Shown here in pieces: positions 22,941 to 36,752 of a stretch of DNA of 64,000 bases (position 1 is the first letter of the stretch; every line of letters begins with the position of its first letter). The notes under the pieces were generated by a model. That model was given only the letters and a program-made list of their open reading frames with translations, searched no databases and was not told the origin of the DNA. The stretch is from Sipunculus nudus (taxonomy: Eukaryota; Annelida; Sipuncula; Golfingiida; Sipunculidae). Position numbers and translations under genes: made by a program. The stretch lies in NCBI GenBank assembly GCA_026874595.1, contig CM049311.1, positions 4,747,676 to 4,811,675 of the forward strand, in the 5' to 3' direction.

Positions 22941-24705
22941 GAATGTATTTGTATGTGTGAATCTTTGGGCCTACGGCTCTGCATATTACAGATGCAACAG
23001 CTCATTGCCAGTTCCGGGCGGTGGAAACCCTCCTCTATAATAAAGGTCCTATATATCGAAGTGTAAAATGACGTTTTTGCACCTTGAATGAAGTGTATAT
23101 CAGGAAATTCAGGCCATGGGATAATTTTGTTAATATTTTTTGTATTTAAGTTAATTACCCTTGAGTATTGAGAGATCTGCTTTACTCTATTGAAAGATGT
23201 AGTCAATTAAGTCGGGAGTGCAACGTGGCTGAATTGATTTCTCATCCATGCTATCCCATGCCTGTGTTATTTCTTTATCCAATAGAGTAAACTCAAAAGC
23301 AGAAAGTTGTTGCTGTTATGACAAAAAGACACGATTCTCATGAGAGAGCGCTCCGTGCATGATTCGGTAGAGCAGATTTCTGGATATTTTTTTACACTTA
23401 TTGCAGCACAATGGAATCAGAACGGGGCCTGCGAGTTTGAAAACATAACGGACTTTAGGATACGTTTTAAGTGCAATAATATTCAGTTCAGTAAAAAGTC
23501 ATCCTCAAAATGGTCATGAGTTTTTTTTTGTTTATTTTACATTCGCCAGGAGTTTTTGTTTATCGCTGTTGATTCGTTGGTTGGTTTGTGAGCTCACAAT
23601 AAACAACAAACCAGTGACTTTTGAATTATTTCTTGAACACTAGAATGTTTTTAAGGACTCTTTAATCCTGATCATTCCAAAATGGAGCATTTTTTTATCC
23701 TAACCGAAGGAAAGGCCGTTTTTTGTCCTCCAGGAAGAGATGATATATGATGTAAAACCTGAGTTAGCAAACCGTGGCATACATTTCTTTGGGCTTTGTT
23801 TCATGTTGATGGATGGTAATATGCCGTCTATGACTGTTTTCTAATATATAAGCAGATTTGGAATTTTGACAATGAATCTGAATTCGTTATTTTTTTGTCA
23901 GTTCCCCCGATTTGATTATTATTTGTTTATTTTGTGCTCTGCTGGGGTCAGTATTCTTGTTAACATTCCTCTTTAGGATCCCCTGCTCCGTGATTGTACG
24001 CTCAGTGTAACACCATTTAATCATAACAATTTTCCTGATTTATGGGGAGGATTGCCATAGTTCTTTTGGTGACAAATCTAGTCTCACCTTCAGGTGCCAC
24101 AGGTAACTTTATGTTATTCTTAAAATGTTTAACACGGGACCCCTGGGTCTCGACGCTCAGTTGAATTTGTCTTTAAGTATATTTTTTATGAGTTTCTTTT
24201 TTTAATGTGGGTCCTGTCACCTTGACTTTAAAATCTGAGAATTTACTCTCCCTTGCCAGACACCATTCTGATTTTCATAACAATCCATCCACACATTATT
24301 CAAGATAAACGTCAATCTAATATTGAATGTCATGACCCCAGTTTGAATAGGTTTCATACTGTTATCCATATCAATGTATGTGTACAATATAACGGAAGGG
24401 TGCTGATATTTTTTTCCAGTAATTAACTTACACTCCCCTCAGTTCTCAGTGATGGGGATATTAAACAGCACAAAACTTCAAAAAGATCATAGGTGGTGCG
24501 ACAAGTCTTCCGTACAAGAAAATGCTATTCAAGTTCTTCTCAGAACCTGACTTAAAGAACAATCGACACAATCTGGAGATATCTGGCTTTTTGTATGTAG
24601 GCTAATTTAAACAATGTCTAACCTGGTTTGTCGGGGGTCGGTATGTATGTTTGTATGTATGTACGTATAACACGAAATGAAATTCATCATATAGACAACT
24701 ATGTT
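22940..24705. other. intergenic, nothing recognised
   Basis: No supportable gene. A short GTAT-rich run lies near 24640-24666. Confidence 0.4.
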
Positions 24706-24843
24706 TTAAAGTGAAATATGATTTCGGAAATCTAAACACATTTTTTCAACATTTTGAGTTGATATTAATTTTTTTAAAGTTAAAATGTCAATTTCAATGA
24801 CCCAACCAAGGAGGTTTATAGGATCAATGGCAGCGAAAGTGCG

Positions 24844-25089
24844 TCAAGTTACACCTCCACACAATGGGCGTACAATATAGTGAACTGTTTTATCAAGGTT
24901 TATTTGAATTAAGTATCGGCTGACACCTGGGAGCTGGTAGGACCTAAAGGGGTTACAGCTCCATCCTATATTTATATAACCTCCCTGGCCCGAGGGTGAT
25001 GGTGACGTCCCACTTTTTATCCACTTTTGAACGTCTCTATAATAAGTAGTTTCTTCTACATCTTTGCCGTAATTAAATGAAAGGGCCAT
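24844..25089 (-). CDS. small ORF or exon, unknown function (81 residues)
   Basis: It starts at a true ATG in good context (GAGATGG, G at -3 and +4). The translation looks protein-like: acidic/aromatic N-terminus, WIKSG near residue 23, then a Gly/Tyr/Trp-rich part with two cysteines, ending CGGVT. No domain is recognised. The TGA at 24844-24846 is followed in the same frame by 45 further open codons ending at a TAA (24706-24708). Alternatives are a single-exon small gene, an exon with a donor near GGAG followed by GTGTAACT, or a decayed gene. No signal peptide and no clear neighbour relationship. Confidence 0.3.
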   Translation of the reverse strand: MALSFNYGKDVEETTYYRDVQKWIKSGTSPSPSGQGGYINIGWSCNPFRSYQLPGVSRYLIQINLDKTVHYIVRPLCGGVT

Positions 25090-26097
25090 CTCTTCGCTGA
25101 TGTAGCGACTGTCTGTTTACAAGTTTTAGAATTTTATGGCCCTATAGTATCCCACACAGGTTATTATAATATATTAGCTGTATTCACTTGCTAAGATTAC
25201 ATTATTAATGAAGACTTTACGCTTAGTTTAAAACAGAAAGGGGATTAACCTGTAAATTTTAAGAGGAAAATCAATGCCGTTTCATAATATAATTAGGTTT
25301 ATGTTAAAATAAAGTTAATAGGAGGAAACTGCAATATTACCTAAGTTTCATTGTTGGCTTATTGGATTATGAAATCTGAATCTTATGTTCATTTTTATTA
25401 CGTTATTGAATTGATATATTAGGTGTACGTGGTGAGGTAATTACAACTGTGAACAATGATCAAAGTCAAACCAGATATTAACCATCATGTGTTACGGTAA
25501 AAATATCGTTTTAACGGATACTGTTTTTTTTTCGCGAAGTTACGGAAGAGTTTTAAGAGTGTTTTTAATTAAAAAAGGTACTTCCAATCACAACGTTACG
25601 CAAACCAATGCCAAATTATGTGATTCATCTTGACAGCCCGCAATATATTTTGTATCGGAATCGGAATCGCAATTGTGACATTCCAGTTAAATCTTTAATA
25701 TTATTACTTTAACACCAACAAGATATTTCGAATTTTTCGCTCCTTTCCTTAATTACTAATTCCTAACGTATATGTACAACATATTGTGGTTAAAAGTGAT
25801 TCAGGGAAACTCTTATAGTTCCAAGGTCTCGGCCCAGAAGTGATAGGGTTTGACTGTGGCGGGATAGATTTATACCTGTATGTCTCCTAGGGGAGGGCAC
25901 TTTTGACCTGAAGTTGATAATGTATTAGACAAAATCCCTTCGAATAATGCAGATCACTGGATAAACTCAATGGCAGACCACAGGCGGTGTATCACATAAT
26001 ATCATGTTTAGAAAATGCTGGCAATTTTAACCTCGAGTTGACGATCATTCTCACTCATTATTCCAATAGTCATGAAAACATGACTCCCAGATTTACT
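25090..26097. other. intergenic, left flank of the large array
   Basis: Unique AT-rich sequence with no gene recognised. Confidence 0.4.
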
Positions 26098-26105
26098 TAT
26101 ATAAA
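26098..26105 (+). promoter_or_regulatory. TATA-box-like motif just before the large array
   Basis: TATATAAA lies about 43 bp upstream of the first satellite monomer (about 26148). If used, initiation would be near 26128-26135 and transcription would enter the array on the plus strand. The sequence is AT-rich, so chance is a real alternative. Confidence 0.25.
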
Positions 26106-26251
26106 CCGATGGAGGCGGCGAATTTAATACCAAGGTTTGGGTGACAGACATTCACAGACATTACCTCTGACACATCACTTGTCATTCACAGAAAATATCC
26201 TCTGACACGTCACTAGTCATTCACAGAACATTACCTCTAACACATCACTAG

Positions 26252-27645
26252 TCTTTCACAGAAAATATCCTCTGAGCGTCACTAGTCATTCACAGAACAT
26301 TACCTCTGGCACATCACTAGTCATTCACAGAACATTTCCTCTAACACGTTACAAGTGATTCACTGAACCTATCCTCTGAACGTCACTAGTCATTTACAGA
26401 AAATTTCCTCTGACACGTCACTAGTCATTCACAGAACATTTCCTCTGACACGTCACTAGTGATTCACAGAGCATATCCTCTGAGCGTCACTAGTCATTCA
26501 CAGAACATTTCCTCTGAAACGTCACAAGTCATTCACAGAACATTTCCTCTGGCACATCAGGATTCATTCACAGAACATTACCTCTGGCACATCACTAGTC
26601 ATTCACAGAACATTTCCTCTGGTACGTCACGAGTCAATCACAGAATATCTCCTCTGGCACTTCAATAGTCATTCACAGATCATTTCCTCTGCCACATCAG
26701 GATTCATTCACAGAACATTACCTCTGGCACATCACTAGTCATTCACAGAACATTTCCTCTGGCACATCACTGGTCATTCACAGAACATTTCCTCTGAGAA
26801 GTCACTAGTGATTCACAGAACATTTCCTCTGGCACGTCACGAGTCAGTCACAGAATATCTCCTCTGGCACTTCACTAGTCATTCACAGAACATTTCATCT
26901 GGCACATCAGGATTCATTCACAGAACATTACCTCTGGCACATCACTAGTCTTTCACAGAAAATATCCTCTGAGCGTCACTAGTCATTTACAGAACATTAC
27001 CTCTGGCACATCACTAGTCATTCACAGAACATTTCCTCTAACACGTTACAAGTGATTCACTGAACCTATCCTCTGAACGTCACTAGTCATTTACAGAAAA
27101 TTTCCTCTGACACGTCACTAGTCATTCACAGAACATTTCCTCTGACACGTCACTAGTGATTCACAGAGCATATCCTCTGAGCGTCACTAGTCATTCACAG
27201 AACTTTTCTTCTGAAACGTCACAAGTCATTCACAGAACATTTCCTCTGGCACATCAGGATTCATTCACAGAACATTACCTCTGGCACATCACTAGTCATT
27301 CACAGAACATTTCCTCTGGTACGTCACGAGTCAATCACAGAATATCTCCTCTGGCACTCCAATAGTCATTCACAGATCATTTCCTCTGCCACATCAGGAT
27401 TCATTCACAGAACATTACCTCTGGCACATCACTAGTCATTCACAGAACATTTCCTCTGGCACATCACTGGTCATTCACAGAACATTTCCTCTGAGAAGTC
27501 ACTAGTGATTCACAGAACATTTCCTCTGGCACGTCACGAGTCAGTCACAGAATATCTCCTCTGGCACTTCACTAGTCATTCACAGAACATTTCATCTGGC
27601 ACATCAGTATTCATTCACAGAACATTACCTCTGGCACATCACTAG
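26252..27645 (+). repeat. 697-bp tandem duplication within the array
   Basis: 26252-26948 and 26949-27645 share the same ordered variants (TCTTTCACAGAAAATATCC, TGAGCG, the CCACATCAGG block) with few differences. The offset is 697 bp at two separate check points, three bases short of 20 monomers. Confidence 0.85.
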
Positions 27646-29834
27646 TCATTCACAGAACATTTCCTCTGGCACATCACTAGTAGTTCACAGAACATTTCTT
27701 CTGGCACGTCACGAGTCAGTCACAGAATATTTCCTCTGGCACGTCACGAGTCTGTCACAGAATATCTCCTCTGGCATGACACCAGTCATTCACAGAACAT
27801 TTCCTCTGGCACGTCACGATTCATTCACAGAACATTTCCTCTGGCACATCACCAGTCTTTCACAGAACATTCCCTCTGGCACATCAGGATTCATTCACAG
27901 AACATTACCTCTGGCACATCACTAGTCATTCACAGAACATTTCCTCTGGCACATCACTAGTAGTTCACAGAACATTTCTTCTGGCACGTCACGAGTCAGT
28001 CACAGAATATCTCCTCTGGCACTTCACTAGACATTCACAGAACATTTCCCCTGGCACGTCACGAGTCAATCACAGAATATCTCCTCTGGCACATCACTAG
28101 TCATTCACAGTTCATTTCCTCTGGCACATCAGGATTCATTCACAGAACATTACCTCTGGCACATCACTAGTCATTCACAGAACATTTCCTCTGGCACATC
28201 ACTAGTCATTCACAGAACATTTCCTCTGAGACGTCACTAGTCATTCACAGAACATTTCTTCTGGTACATCAGGATTCATTCACAGAACATTTCCCCTTGC
28301 ACATCACTAATCATTCACAGAACATTTCCTCTGGGACGTTACGAGTCAGTCACAGAATATCTCCTCTGGCACATCACCAGTCATTAACAGAACATTTCCT
28401 CTGACACGTCACTAGTCATTCACAGAACATTTCCTCTGACACGTCACTAGTGATTCACAGAGCATATCCTCTGAGCGTCACTAGTCATTCACAGAACATT
28501 TCCTCTGAAACGTCACAAGTCATTCACAGAACATTTCCTCTGGCACATCAGGATTCATTCACAGAACATTACCTCTGGCACATCACTAGTCATTCACAGA
28601 ACATTCCATCTGGCAAGACACAAGTTTTTTACATAACATTCACTCTAGCAAATCCCCAGCCATTCATAGAACATTTCTCTGGGTCACCAGTCATTTTTAG
28701 AACATTTCCTCTGTCATGACACCAGTCATTCACAGAACATTTCCTCTGCTAGTCACCAGTCATTAACATACCATTTCCTCTGGCACGGCATCAGTCATTC
28801 ACAGAACAATTCTCTGACACGACAACAGTCATTAACAGAACATTTCGTCTGACACGTCACCAGTGATTAACAGACCATTTCCTCTGACACGTCAATAGTA
28901 ATTCACAGAACATTTCCTCTGGCGTGTCACTAGTCATTCACAGAACATTTCCTCTGGCACATCACCAGTCATTCACAGAAAATTTCCTTTGGCAAATCAC
29001 TAGTCATTCACAAAACATTTCCTCTGACACGTCACTAGTGATTCACAGAACATTTCCTCTGGCACGTCACGAGTCAATAACAGAATATCTCCTCTGGCAC
29101 TTCGCTTGTCATTCACAGAACATTTCCTCTGGTACATCAGGATTCATTCACAGAACATTACCTCTGGCACATCACTGGTCATTTACAGAACATTTCCTCG
29201 GACACGTCAGTAGTGATTCACAGAGCATTTCCTCTCACACGTCATTAGTCATTCACAGAATATATCCTCGGACACGTCACTACTGATTCACAGAACATTT
29301 CCTCTGATACATCACTAGTCATTTACAGATCATTTCCTCTGACACGTATCTAGTCATTCACAGAACATTTCCTTTGACACGTCACTAGTGATTCACAGAA
29401 CATTTCCTCTGACACTTCACTAGTCATTCACAAAACAATTCCTCTGCCACGCCATCAGTCATTCACAGAACATTTCTCTAGGTCATCAGTCACATTCAGA
29501 ACATTTCCTCTGGCATGACACCAGTCATTCACAGAACATTTCCTCTGGCACCTCACGATTCATTCACAGAACATTTCCTATAGCACATCACCAGCCATTC
29601 ACAGAACAATTCTTCTCGCAAGTTACTACTCATTCACAGAACATTTCTCTAGGTCACCAGTCCCTTTCAGAACATTTCCTCTGTCATGACACCAGTCATT
29701 CACAGAACATTTCCTCTGCGAGTCACCATTCATTAACATGCCATTTCCTCTGGCACGGCACCAGTCATTCACAGAACAATTCTCTGACATAACACCAGTC
29801 ATTAACAGAACATTTCGTCTGACACGTCACTAGT

Positions 29835-32800
29835 GATTCACAGAACATTACCTCTGATACGTCACTAGTCATTCACAGAACATTTCCTCTGGCACTTCAC
29901 TAGTCATTCACAGAACATTTCCTCTGGCACGTCACGAGTCAGTCACAGAATATCTCCTCTGCCACGTCACTAGTCATTCACAGAACATTTCCTCTGGCGT
30001 GTCACTAGTCATTCACAGAACATTTCCTCTGGCACATCACTAGTCATTCACAGAAAATTTCCTCTAGCACATCACTAGTCATTCACAGAACATTTCCTCT
30101 GACACGTCACTAGTGATTCACAGAACATTTCCTCTGGCACGTCACGAGTCAATAACAGAATATCTCCTCTGGCACTTCACTTGTCATTCACAGAACATTT
30201 CCTCTGGCACATCAGGATTCATTCACAGAACATTACCTCTGGCACATCACTGGTCATTTACAGAACATTTCCTCGGACACGTCAGAAGTGATTCACAGAA
30301 CATTACCTCTGACACGTCACTAGTCATTCACAGAACATTTCCTCTCACACGTCACTAGTCATTCACAGAATATATCCTCTGACACGTCACTACTGATTTA
30401 CAGAACATTTCCTCTGATACATCACTAGTCATTTACAGATCATTTCCTCTGACACCTCACTAGTCATTCACGGAATATTTCCTTTGACACGTCACTAGTG
30501 ATTCACAGAACATTTCCTCTGACACTTCACTAGTCATTCACAAAACAATTCCTCTGCCACGCCATCAGTCATTCACAGAACATTTCTCTAGGTCACCAGT
30601 CACATTCAGAACATTTCCTCTGGCATGACACCAGTCATTCACAGAACATTTCCTCTGGCACCTCACGATTCATTCACAGAATATTTCCTCTGGCACATCA
30701 CCAGTCATTCACAGAACAATTCTTCTCGCAAGTTACTACTCATTCGCAGAACATTTCTCTAGGTCACCAGTCATTTTTAGAACATTTCCTCTGGCATGAC
30801 ACCAGTTATTCAAAGGACATTTATTCTTGCAAGTCACAAGTCATTCGCAGAAAATTTCCCTTGGCATGACATCATTCATTTACAGAACATTTCCTCTGGC
30901 ATATAACCAATCATTAACAGAACATTCCCTCTGGCAAGACACAAGTCATTTACATAATATTCACTCTTGCAAATCACCAGCCATTCATAGAACATTTCTC
31001 TGGGTCACCAGTCATTTTCAGAACATTTCCTCTGTCATGACACCAGTCATTCACAGAACATTTCCTCTGCGAGTCACCAGTCATTAACAGAACATTTCCT
31101 CTGGCGTGTCACTAGTCATTCACAGAACATTTCCTCTGGCACATCACTAGTCATTCACAGAACATTTCCTCTGACACGTCACTAGTGATTCACAGAACAT
31201 TTCCTCTGGCACGTCACGAGTCAGTCACAGAATATCTCCTCTGCCACTTCATTAGTCATCAATAGAACATTTCCCCTGACACGTCACTAGTCATTCACAG
31301 AACATTTCCTTTGACACGTCACTAGTGATTCACAGAACATTTCCTCTGGCACATCACTAGTCATTCACAGAACATTTACTCTGGCACGTCACGATTAAGT
31401 CACAGAATATCTGCTCTGGCACATCAGTCATTCACAGAACATTTCCTCTGGCACTTCAAGAGTCAGTCACAGAATATCTCCTCTGGCACATCACCAGTCA
31501 TTCACAGAACATTTCCTCTCACACGTCACGAGTCAGTCACAGAACATTTCCTCTGACACGTCACTAGTGATTCACAGAACATTTCTTCTGGTACATCAGG
31601 ATTCATTCACAGAATATTACCTCTGGCACATCACCAGTCATTCACAGAACATTTCCTCTCACACGTCACGAGTAAGTCACAGAACATTTCCTCTGACACG
31701 TCACTAGTGATTCAAAGAACATTTCCTCTGGTACATCAGGATTCATTCACAGAAAATTACCTCTGGCACATCACTGGTTATTTACAGAACATTTCCTCGG
31801 ACACGTCAGTAGTTATTCACAGAACATTACCTCTGACACGTCACTAGTCATTCACAGAGCATTTCCTCTCACACGTGACTAGTCATTCACAGAATATATC
31901 CTCTGACACGTCACTACTGATTCACAGAACATTTCCTCTCGCACGTCACGAGTCAGTCACAGAATATCTCCTCTGGCACATCACCAGTCATTCACAGAAC
32001 ATTTCCTCTGGCACGTCACGAGTTTGTCACAGAATATCTCCTCTGGCACTTCACTAGTATTCACAGAACATTTCCTCTGGCGTGTCACTAGTCATTCACA
32101 GAACATTTCTTCTGACACTTCACTAGTCATTCACAAAACAATTCCTCTGGCACGCCATCAGTCATTCACAGAACATTTCCTCTGGCACGTCACGAGTCAG
32201 TCACAGAATATCTCTTCTGGCACTTCACTAGTCATTCACAGAACATTTCCTCTGGTGTGTCACTAGTCATTCACAGAATATTTCTTCTGGCACATCACTA
32301 GTCATTCACAGAACATTTCCTCTGACACGTCACTAGTGATTCACAGAACATTTCCTCTGGCACGTCACAAGTCAGTCACAGAATATCTCCTCTGGCACTT
32401 CACTTGTCATTCACAGATCATTTCCTCTGGCACATCAGGATTCATTCACAGAACATTACCTCTGACACATCACTAGTGACTCACAGAACATTTCCTCGGA
32501 CACGTCACTAGTGATTCACAGAACATTACCTCTGACACGTCACTAGTCATTCACAGAACATTTCCTCTCACACGTCACTAGTCATTCACAGAACATTTCC
32601 TCTGACATGTCACTAGTGATTCACAGAACATTTCCTCTGATACATCACTAGTCCTTCACAGATCATTTCCTCTGACACGTCACTAGTCATTCACAGAACA
32701 TTTCCTTTGACACGTCACTAGTCATTCACAGAACATTTCCTCCGACACTTCACTAGTCATTCACAGAACATTTCCTTTGACACGTCACTAGTCATTCACA

Positions 32801-33400
32801 GAACATTTCCTCCGACACTTCACTAGTCATTCACAAAACAATTCCTCTGGAACGCCATCAGTCATTCACAGAAGATTTCTCAAGGTCACCAGTCACATTC
32901 AGAATATTTCCTCTGGCATGACACCAGTCATTCACAGAACATTTCCTCTGGCACCTCACGATTCATTCACAGAACATTTCCTCTGGCACATCACCAGTCA
33001 TTCACAGGACAATTCTTCTCGCAAGTTACTACTCATTCACAGAACATTTCTCTAGGTCACCAGTCATTTTTAGAACATTTCCTCTGGCATGACAACAGTT
33101 ATTCAAAGGACATTTATTCTTGCAAGTCACAAGTCATTCGCAGAAAATTTCCCTTGGCATGACATCTTTCATTAACAGAACATTCCCTCTGGCAAGACAA
33201 AAGTCATTTACATAACATTCACTTTTGCAAATCACCAGCCATTCATAGAACATTTCTCTGGGTCACCAGTCACTTTCAGAACATTTCCTCTGTCATGACA
33301 CCAGTCATTCACAGAACATTTCCTCTGCGAGTCACCAGTCATTAACAGAACATTTCCTCTGGCGTGTCACTAGTCATTCACAGAACATTTCCTCTGGCAC
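29835..33400 (+). repeat. large duplicated block, copy 1 (offset about 6463 bp)
   Basis: It matches about 36298-39800. The offset is exactly 6463 at 29835, 30827 and 31875, and then changes by about 70 bp because copy 1 carries an extra two-monomer duplication near 32690-32830 (the CCTCCGACACTTC variant twice). Confidence 0.85.
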
Positions 33401-35842
33401 ATCACTAGTCATTCACAGAACATTTCCTCTGACACGTCACTAGTGATTCACAGAACATTTCCTCTGGCACATCAGGATTCATTCACAGAACATTTCCTCT
33501 GGCACGTCACGAGTCAGTCTCAGAATATCACCTCTGGCACTTCACTAGTCATTCACAGAACATTTCCTCTGGCACATCAGGATTCATTCACAGAACATTA
33601 CCTCTGACACATCACTAGTGACTCACAGAACATTTCCTCGGACACGTCACTAGTGATTCACAGAACATTACCTCTGACACGTCACTAGTCATTCACAGAA
33701 CATTTCCTCTCACACGTCACTAGTCATTCACAGAACATTTCCTCTGACATGTCACTAGTGATTCACAGAACATTTCCTCTGATACATCACTAGTCCTTCA
33801 CAGATCATTTCCTCTGACACGTCACTAGTCATTCACAGAACATTTCCTTTGACACGTCACTAGTCATTCACAGAACATTTCCTCTGACACTTCACTAGTC
33901 ATTCACAAAACAATTCCTCTGGAACGCCATCAGTCATTCACAGAAGATTTCTCAAGGTCACCAGTCACATTCAGAATATTTCCTCTGGCATGACACCAGT
34001 CATTCACAGAACATTTCCTCTGGCACCTCACGATTCATTTACAGAACATTTCCTCTGGCACATCACCAGTCATTCACAGGACAATTCTTCTCGCAAGTTA
34101 CTACTCATTCACAGAACATTTCTCTAGGTCACCAGTCATTTTTAGAACATTTCCTCTGGCATGACAACAGTTATTCAAAGGACATTTATTCTTGCAAGTC
34201 ACAAGTCATTCGCAGAAAATTTCCCTTGGCATGACATCATTCATTAACAGAACATTCCCTCTGGCAAGACACAAGTCATTTACATAACATTCACTTTTGC
34301 AAATCACCAGCCATTCATAGAACATTTCTCTGGGTCACCAGTCACTTTCAGAACATTTCCTCTGTCATGACACCAGTCATTCACAGAACATTTCCTCTGC
34401 GAGTCACCAGTCATTAACAGAACATTTCCTCTGGCGTGTCACTAGTCATTCACAGAACATTTCCTCTGGCACATCACTAGTCATTCACAGAACATTCCTC
34501 TGACACGTCACTAGTGATTCACAGAACATTTCCTCTGGCACATCAGGATTCATTCACAGAACATTTCCTCTGGCACGTCACGAGTCAGTCTCAGAATATC
34601 ACCTCTGGCACTTCACTAGTCATTCACAGAACATTTCCTCTGGCACATCAGGATTCATTCACAGAACATTACCTCTGGCACATCACTAGTGAATTACAGA
34701 ACATTTCCTCTGATACGTCACTAGTGATTCACAGATCATTTCCTCTGACACGTCACTGGTCATTCACAGAACATTTCCTCTGACACGTCACTAGTGATTC
34801 ACAGAACATTTCCTCTGACACGTCACTAGTCATTCACAGAACATTTCCTCTGACACGTCACTAGTCATTCACAGAACATTTCCTCTGGCACATCACTAGT
34901 GATTCACAGAATATTTCCTCTGGCACGTCACGAGTCAGTCACAGAATATCTCCTTTGGCACATCACCAGTCATTCACAGTCATTCATTTATTCTTGCAAG
35001 TCACAAGTCATTCGCAGAAAATTTCCCTTGGCATGACATCATTCATTTACAGAATATTTCCTCTGGCACATTACCAAACATTAACAGAACATTCCCTCTG
35101 GCAAGACACAAGTCATTTACATAACATTCACTCTTGCAAATCTCCAGCCATTCATAGAACTATTTCTCTGGGTCACCAGTCACTTTCAGAACATTTCCTC
35201 TGTCATGACACCAGTCATTCACAGAACATTACCTCTGATACGTCACTAGTCATTCACAGAACATTTCCTCTGACACGTCACTAGTCATTCACAGAACATT
35301 TCCTCTGACACGTCACTAGTAATTCACAGAACATTTCCTCTGGCACTTCACTAGTCATTCACAGAACATTTCCTCTGGCACGTCACGAGTCAGTCACAGA
35401 ATATCTCCTCTGCCACGTCATTAGTCATCCACAGAACATTTCCTCTGACACGTCACTAGTCATTCACAGAACATTTCCTTTGACACGTCACTAGTGATTC
35501 ACAGAACATTTCCTCTGGCACATCACTAGTCATTCACAGAACATTTCCTCTGGCACGTCAAGATTAAGTCACAGAATATCTGCTCTGGCACATCAGTCAT
35601 TCACAGAACATTTCCTCTGGCACTTCAAGAGTCAGTCACAGAATATCTGCTCTGGCACATCACTAGTCATTCTCAGAACATTTCCTCTGGCACGTCACGA
35701 TTAAGTCACAGAATATCCCCTCTGGCACATCACCAGTCATTCACAGAACATTTCCTCTGGCACGTCACTAGTCATTCACAGAACATTTCCTCTGACACGT
35801 CACTAGTCATTCACAGAACATTTCCTTTGACACGTCACTAGC

Positions 35843-36752
35843 GATTCACAGAACATTACCTCTGATACGTCACTAGTCATTCACAGAACATTTCCTCTGG
35901 CACTTCACTAGTCATTCACAGAACATTTCCTCTGGCACGTCACGAGTCAGTCACAGAATATCTCCTCTGCCACGTCACTAGTCATTCACAGAACATTTCC
36001 TCTGGCGTGTCACTAGTCATTCACAGAACATTTCCTCTGGCACATCACTAGTCATTCACAGAAAATTTCCTCTGGCACACCACTAGTCATTCACAGAACA
36101 TTTCCTCTGACACGTCACTAGTGATTCACAGATCATTTCCTCTGGCACGTCACGAGTCAATAACAGAATATCTCCTCTGGCACTTCACTTGTCATTCACA
36201 GAACATTTCCTCTGGCACATCAGGATTCATTCACAGAACATTACCTCTGGCACATCACTGGTCATTTACAGAACATTTCCTTTGACACGTCACTAGTGAT
36301 TCACAGAACATTACCTCTGATACGTCACTAGTCATTCACAGAACATTTCCTCTGGCACTTCACTAGTCATTCACAGAACATTTCCTCTGGCACGTCACGA
36401 GTCAGTCACAGAATATCTCCTCTGCCACGTCACTAGTCATTCACAGAACATTTCCTCTGGCGTGTCACTAGTCATTCACAGAACATTTCCTCTGGCACAT
36501 CACTAGTCATTCACAGAAAATTTCCTCTGGCACATCACTAGTCATTCACAGAACATTTCCTCTGACACGTCACTAGTGATTCACAGATCATTTCCTCTGG
36601 CACGTCACGAGTCAATAACAGAATATCTCCTCTGGCACTTCACTTGTCATTCACAGAACATTTCCTCTGGCACATCAGGATTCATTCACAGAACATTACC
36701 TCTGGCACATCACTGGTCATTTACAGAACATTTCCTCGGACACGTCAGTAGT
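35843..36752 (+). repeat. 455-bp local duplication (13 monomers)
   Basis: The variant GATTCACAGAACATTACC with TGATACG recurs at 35843 and 36298 with the same following monomer order. 455 is 13 times 35. Confidence 0.75.

Noticed and set aside
22856-23206. 116-codon minus-strand frame
   Set aside because: A large part is the (TA)n run read as Tyr-Ile; no domain in the remainder.
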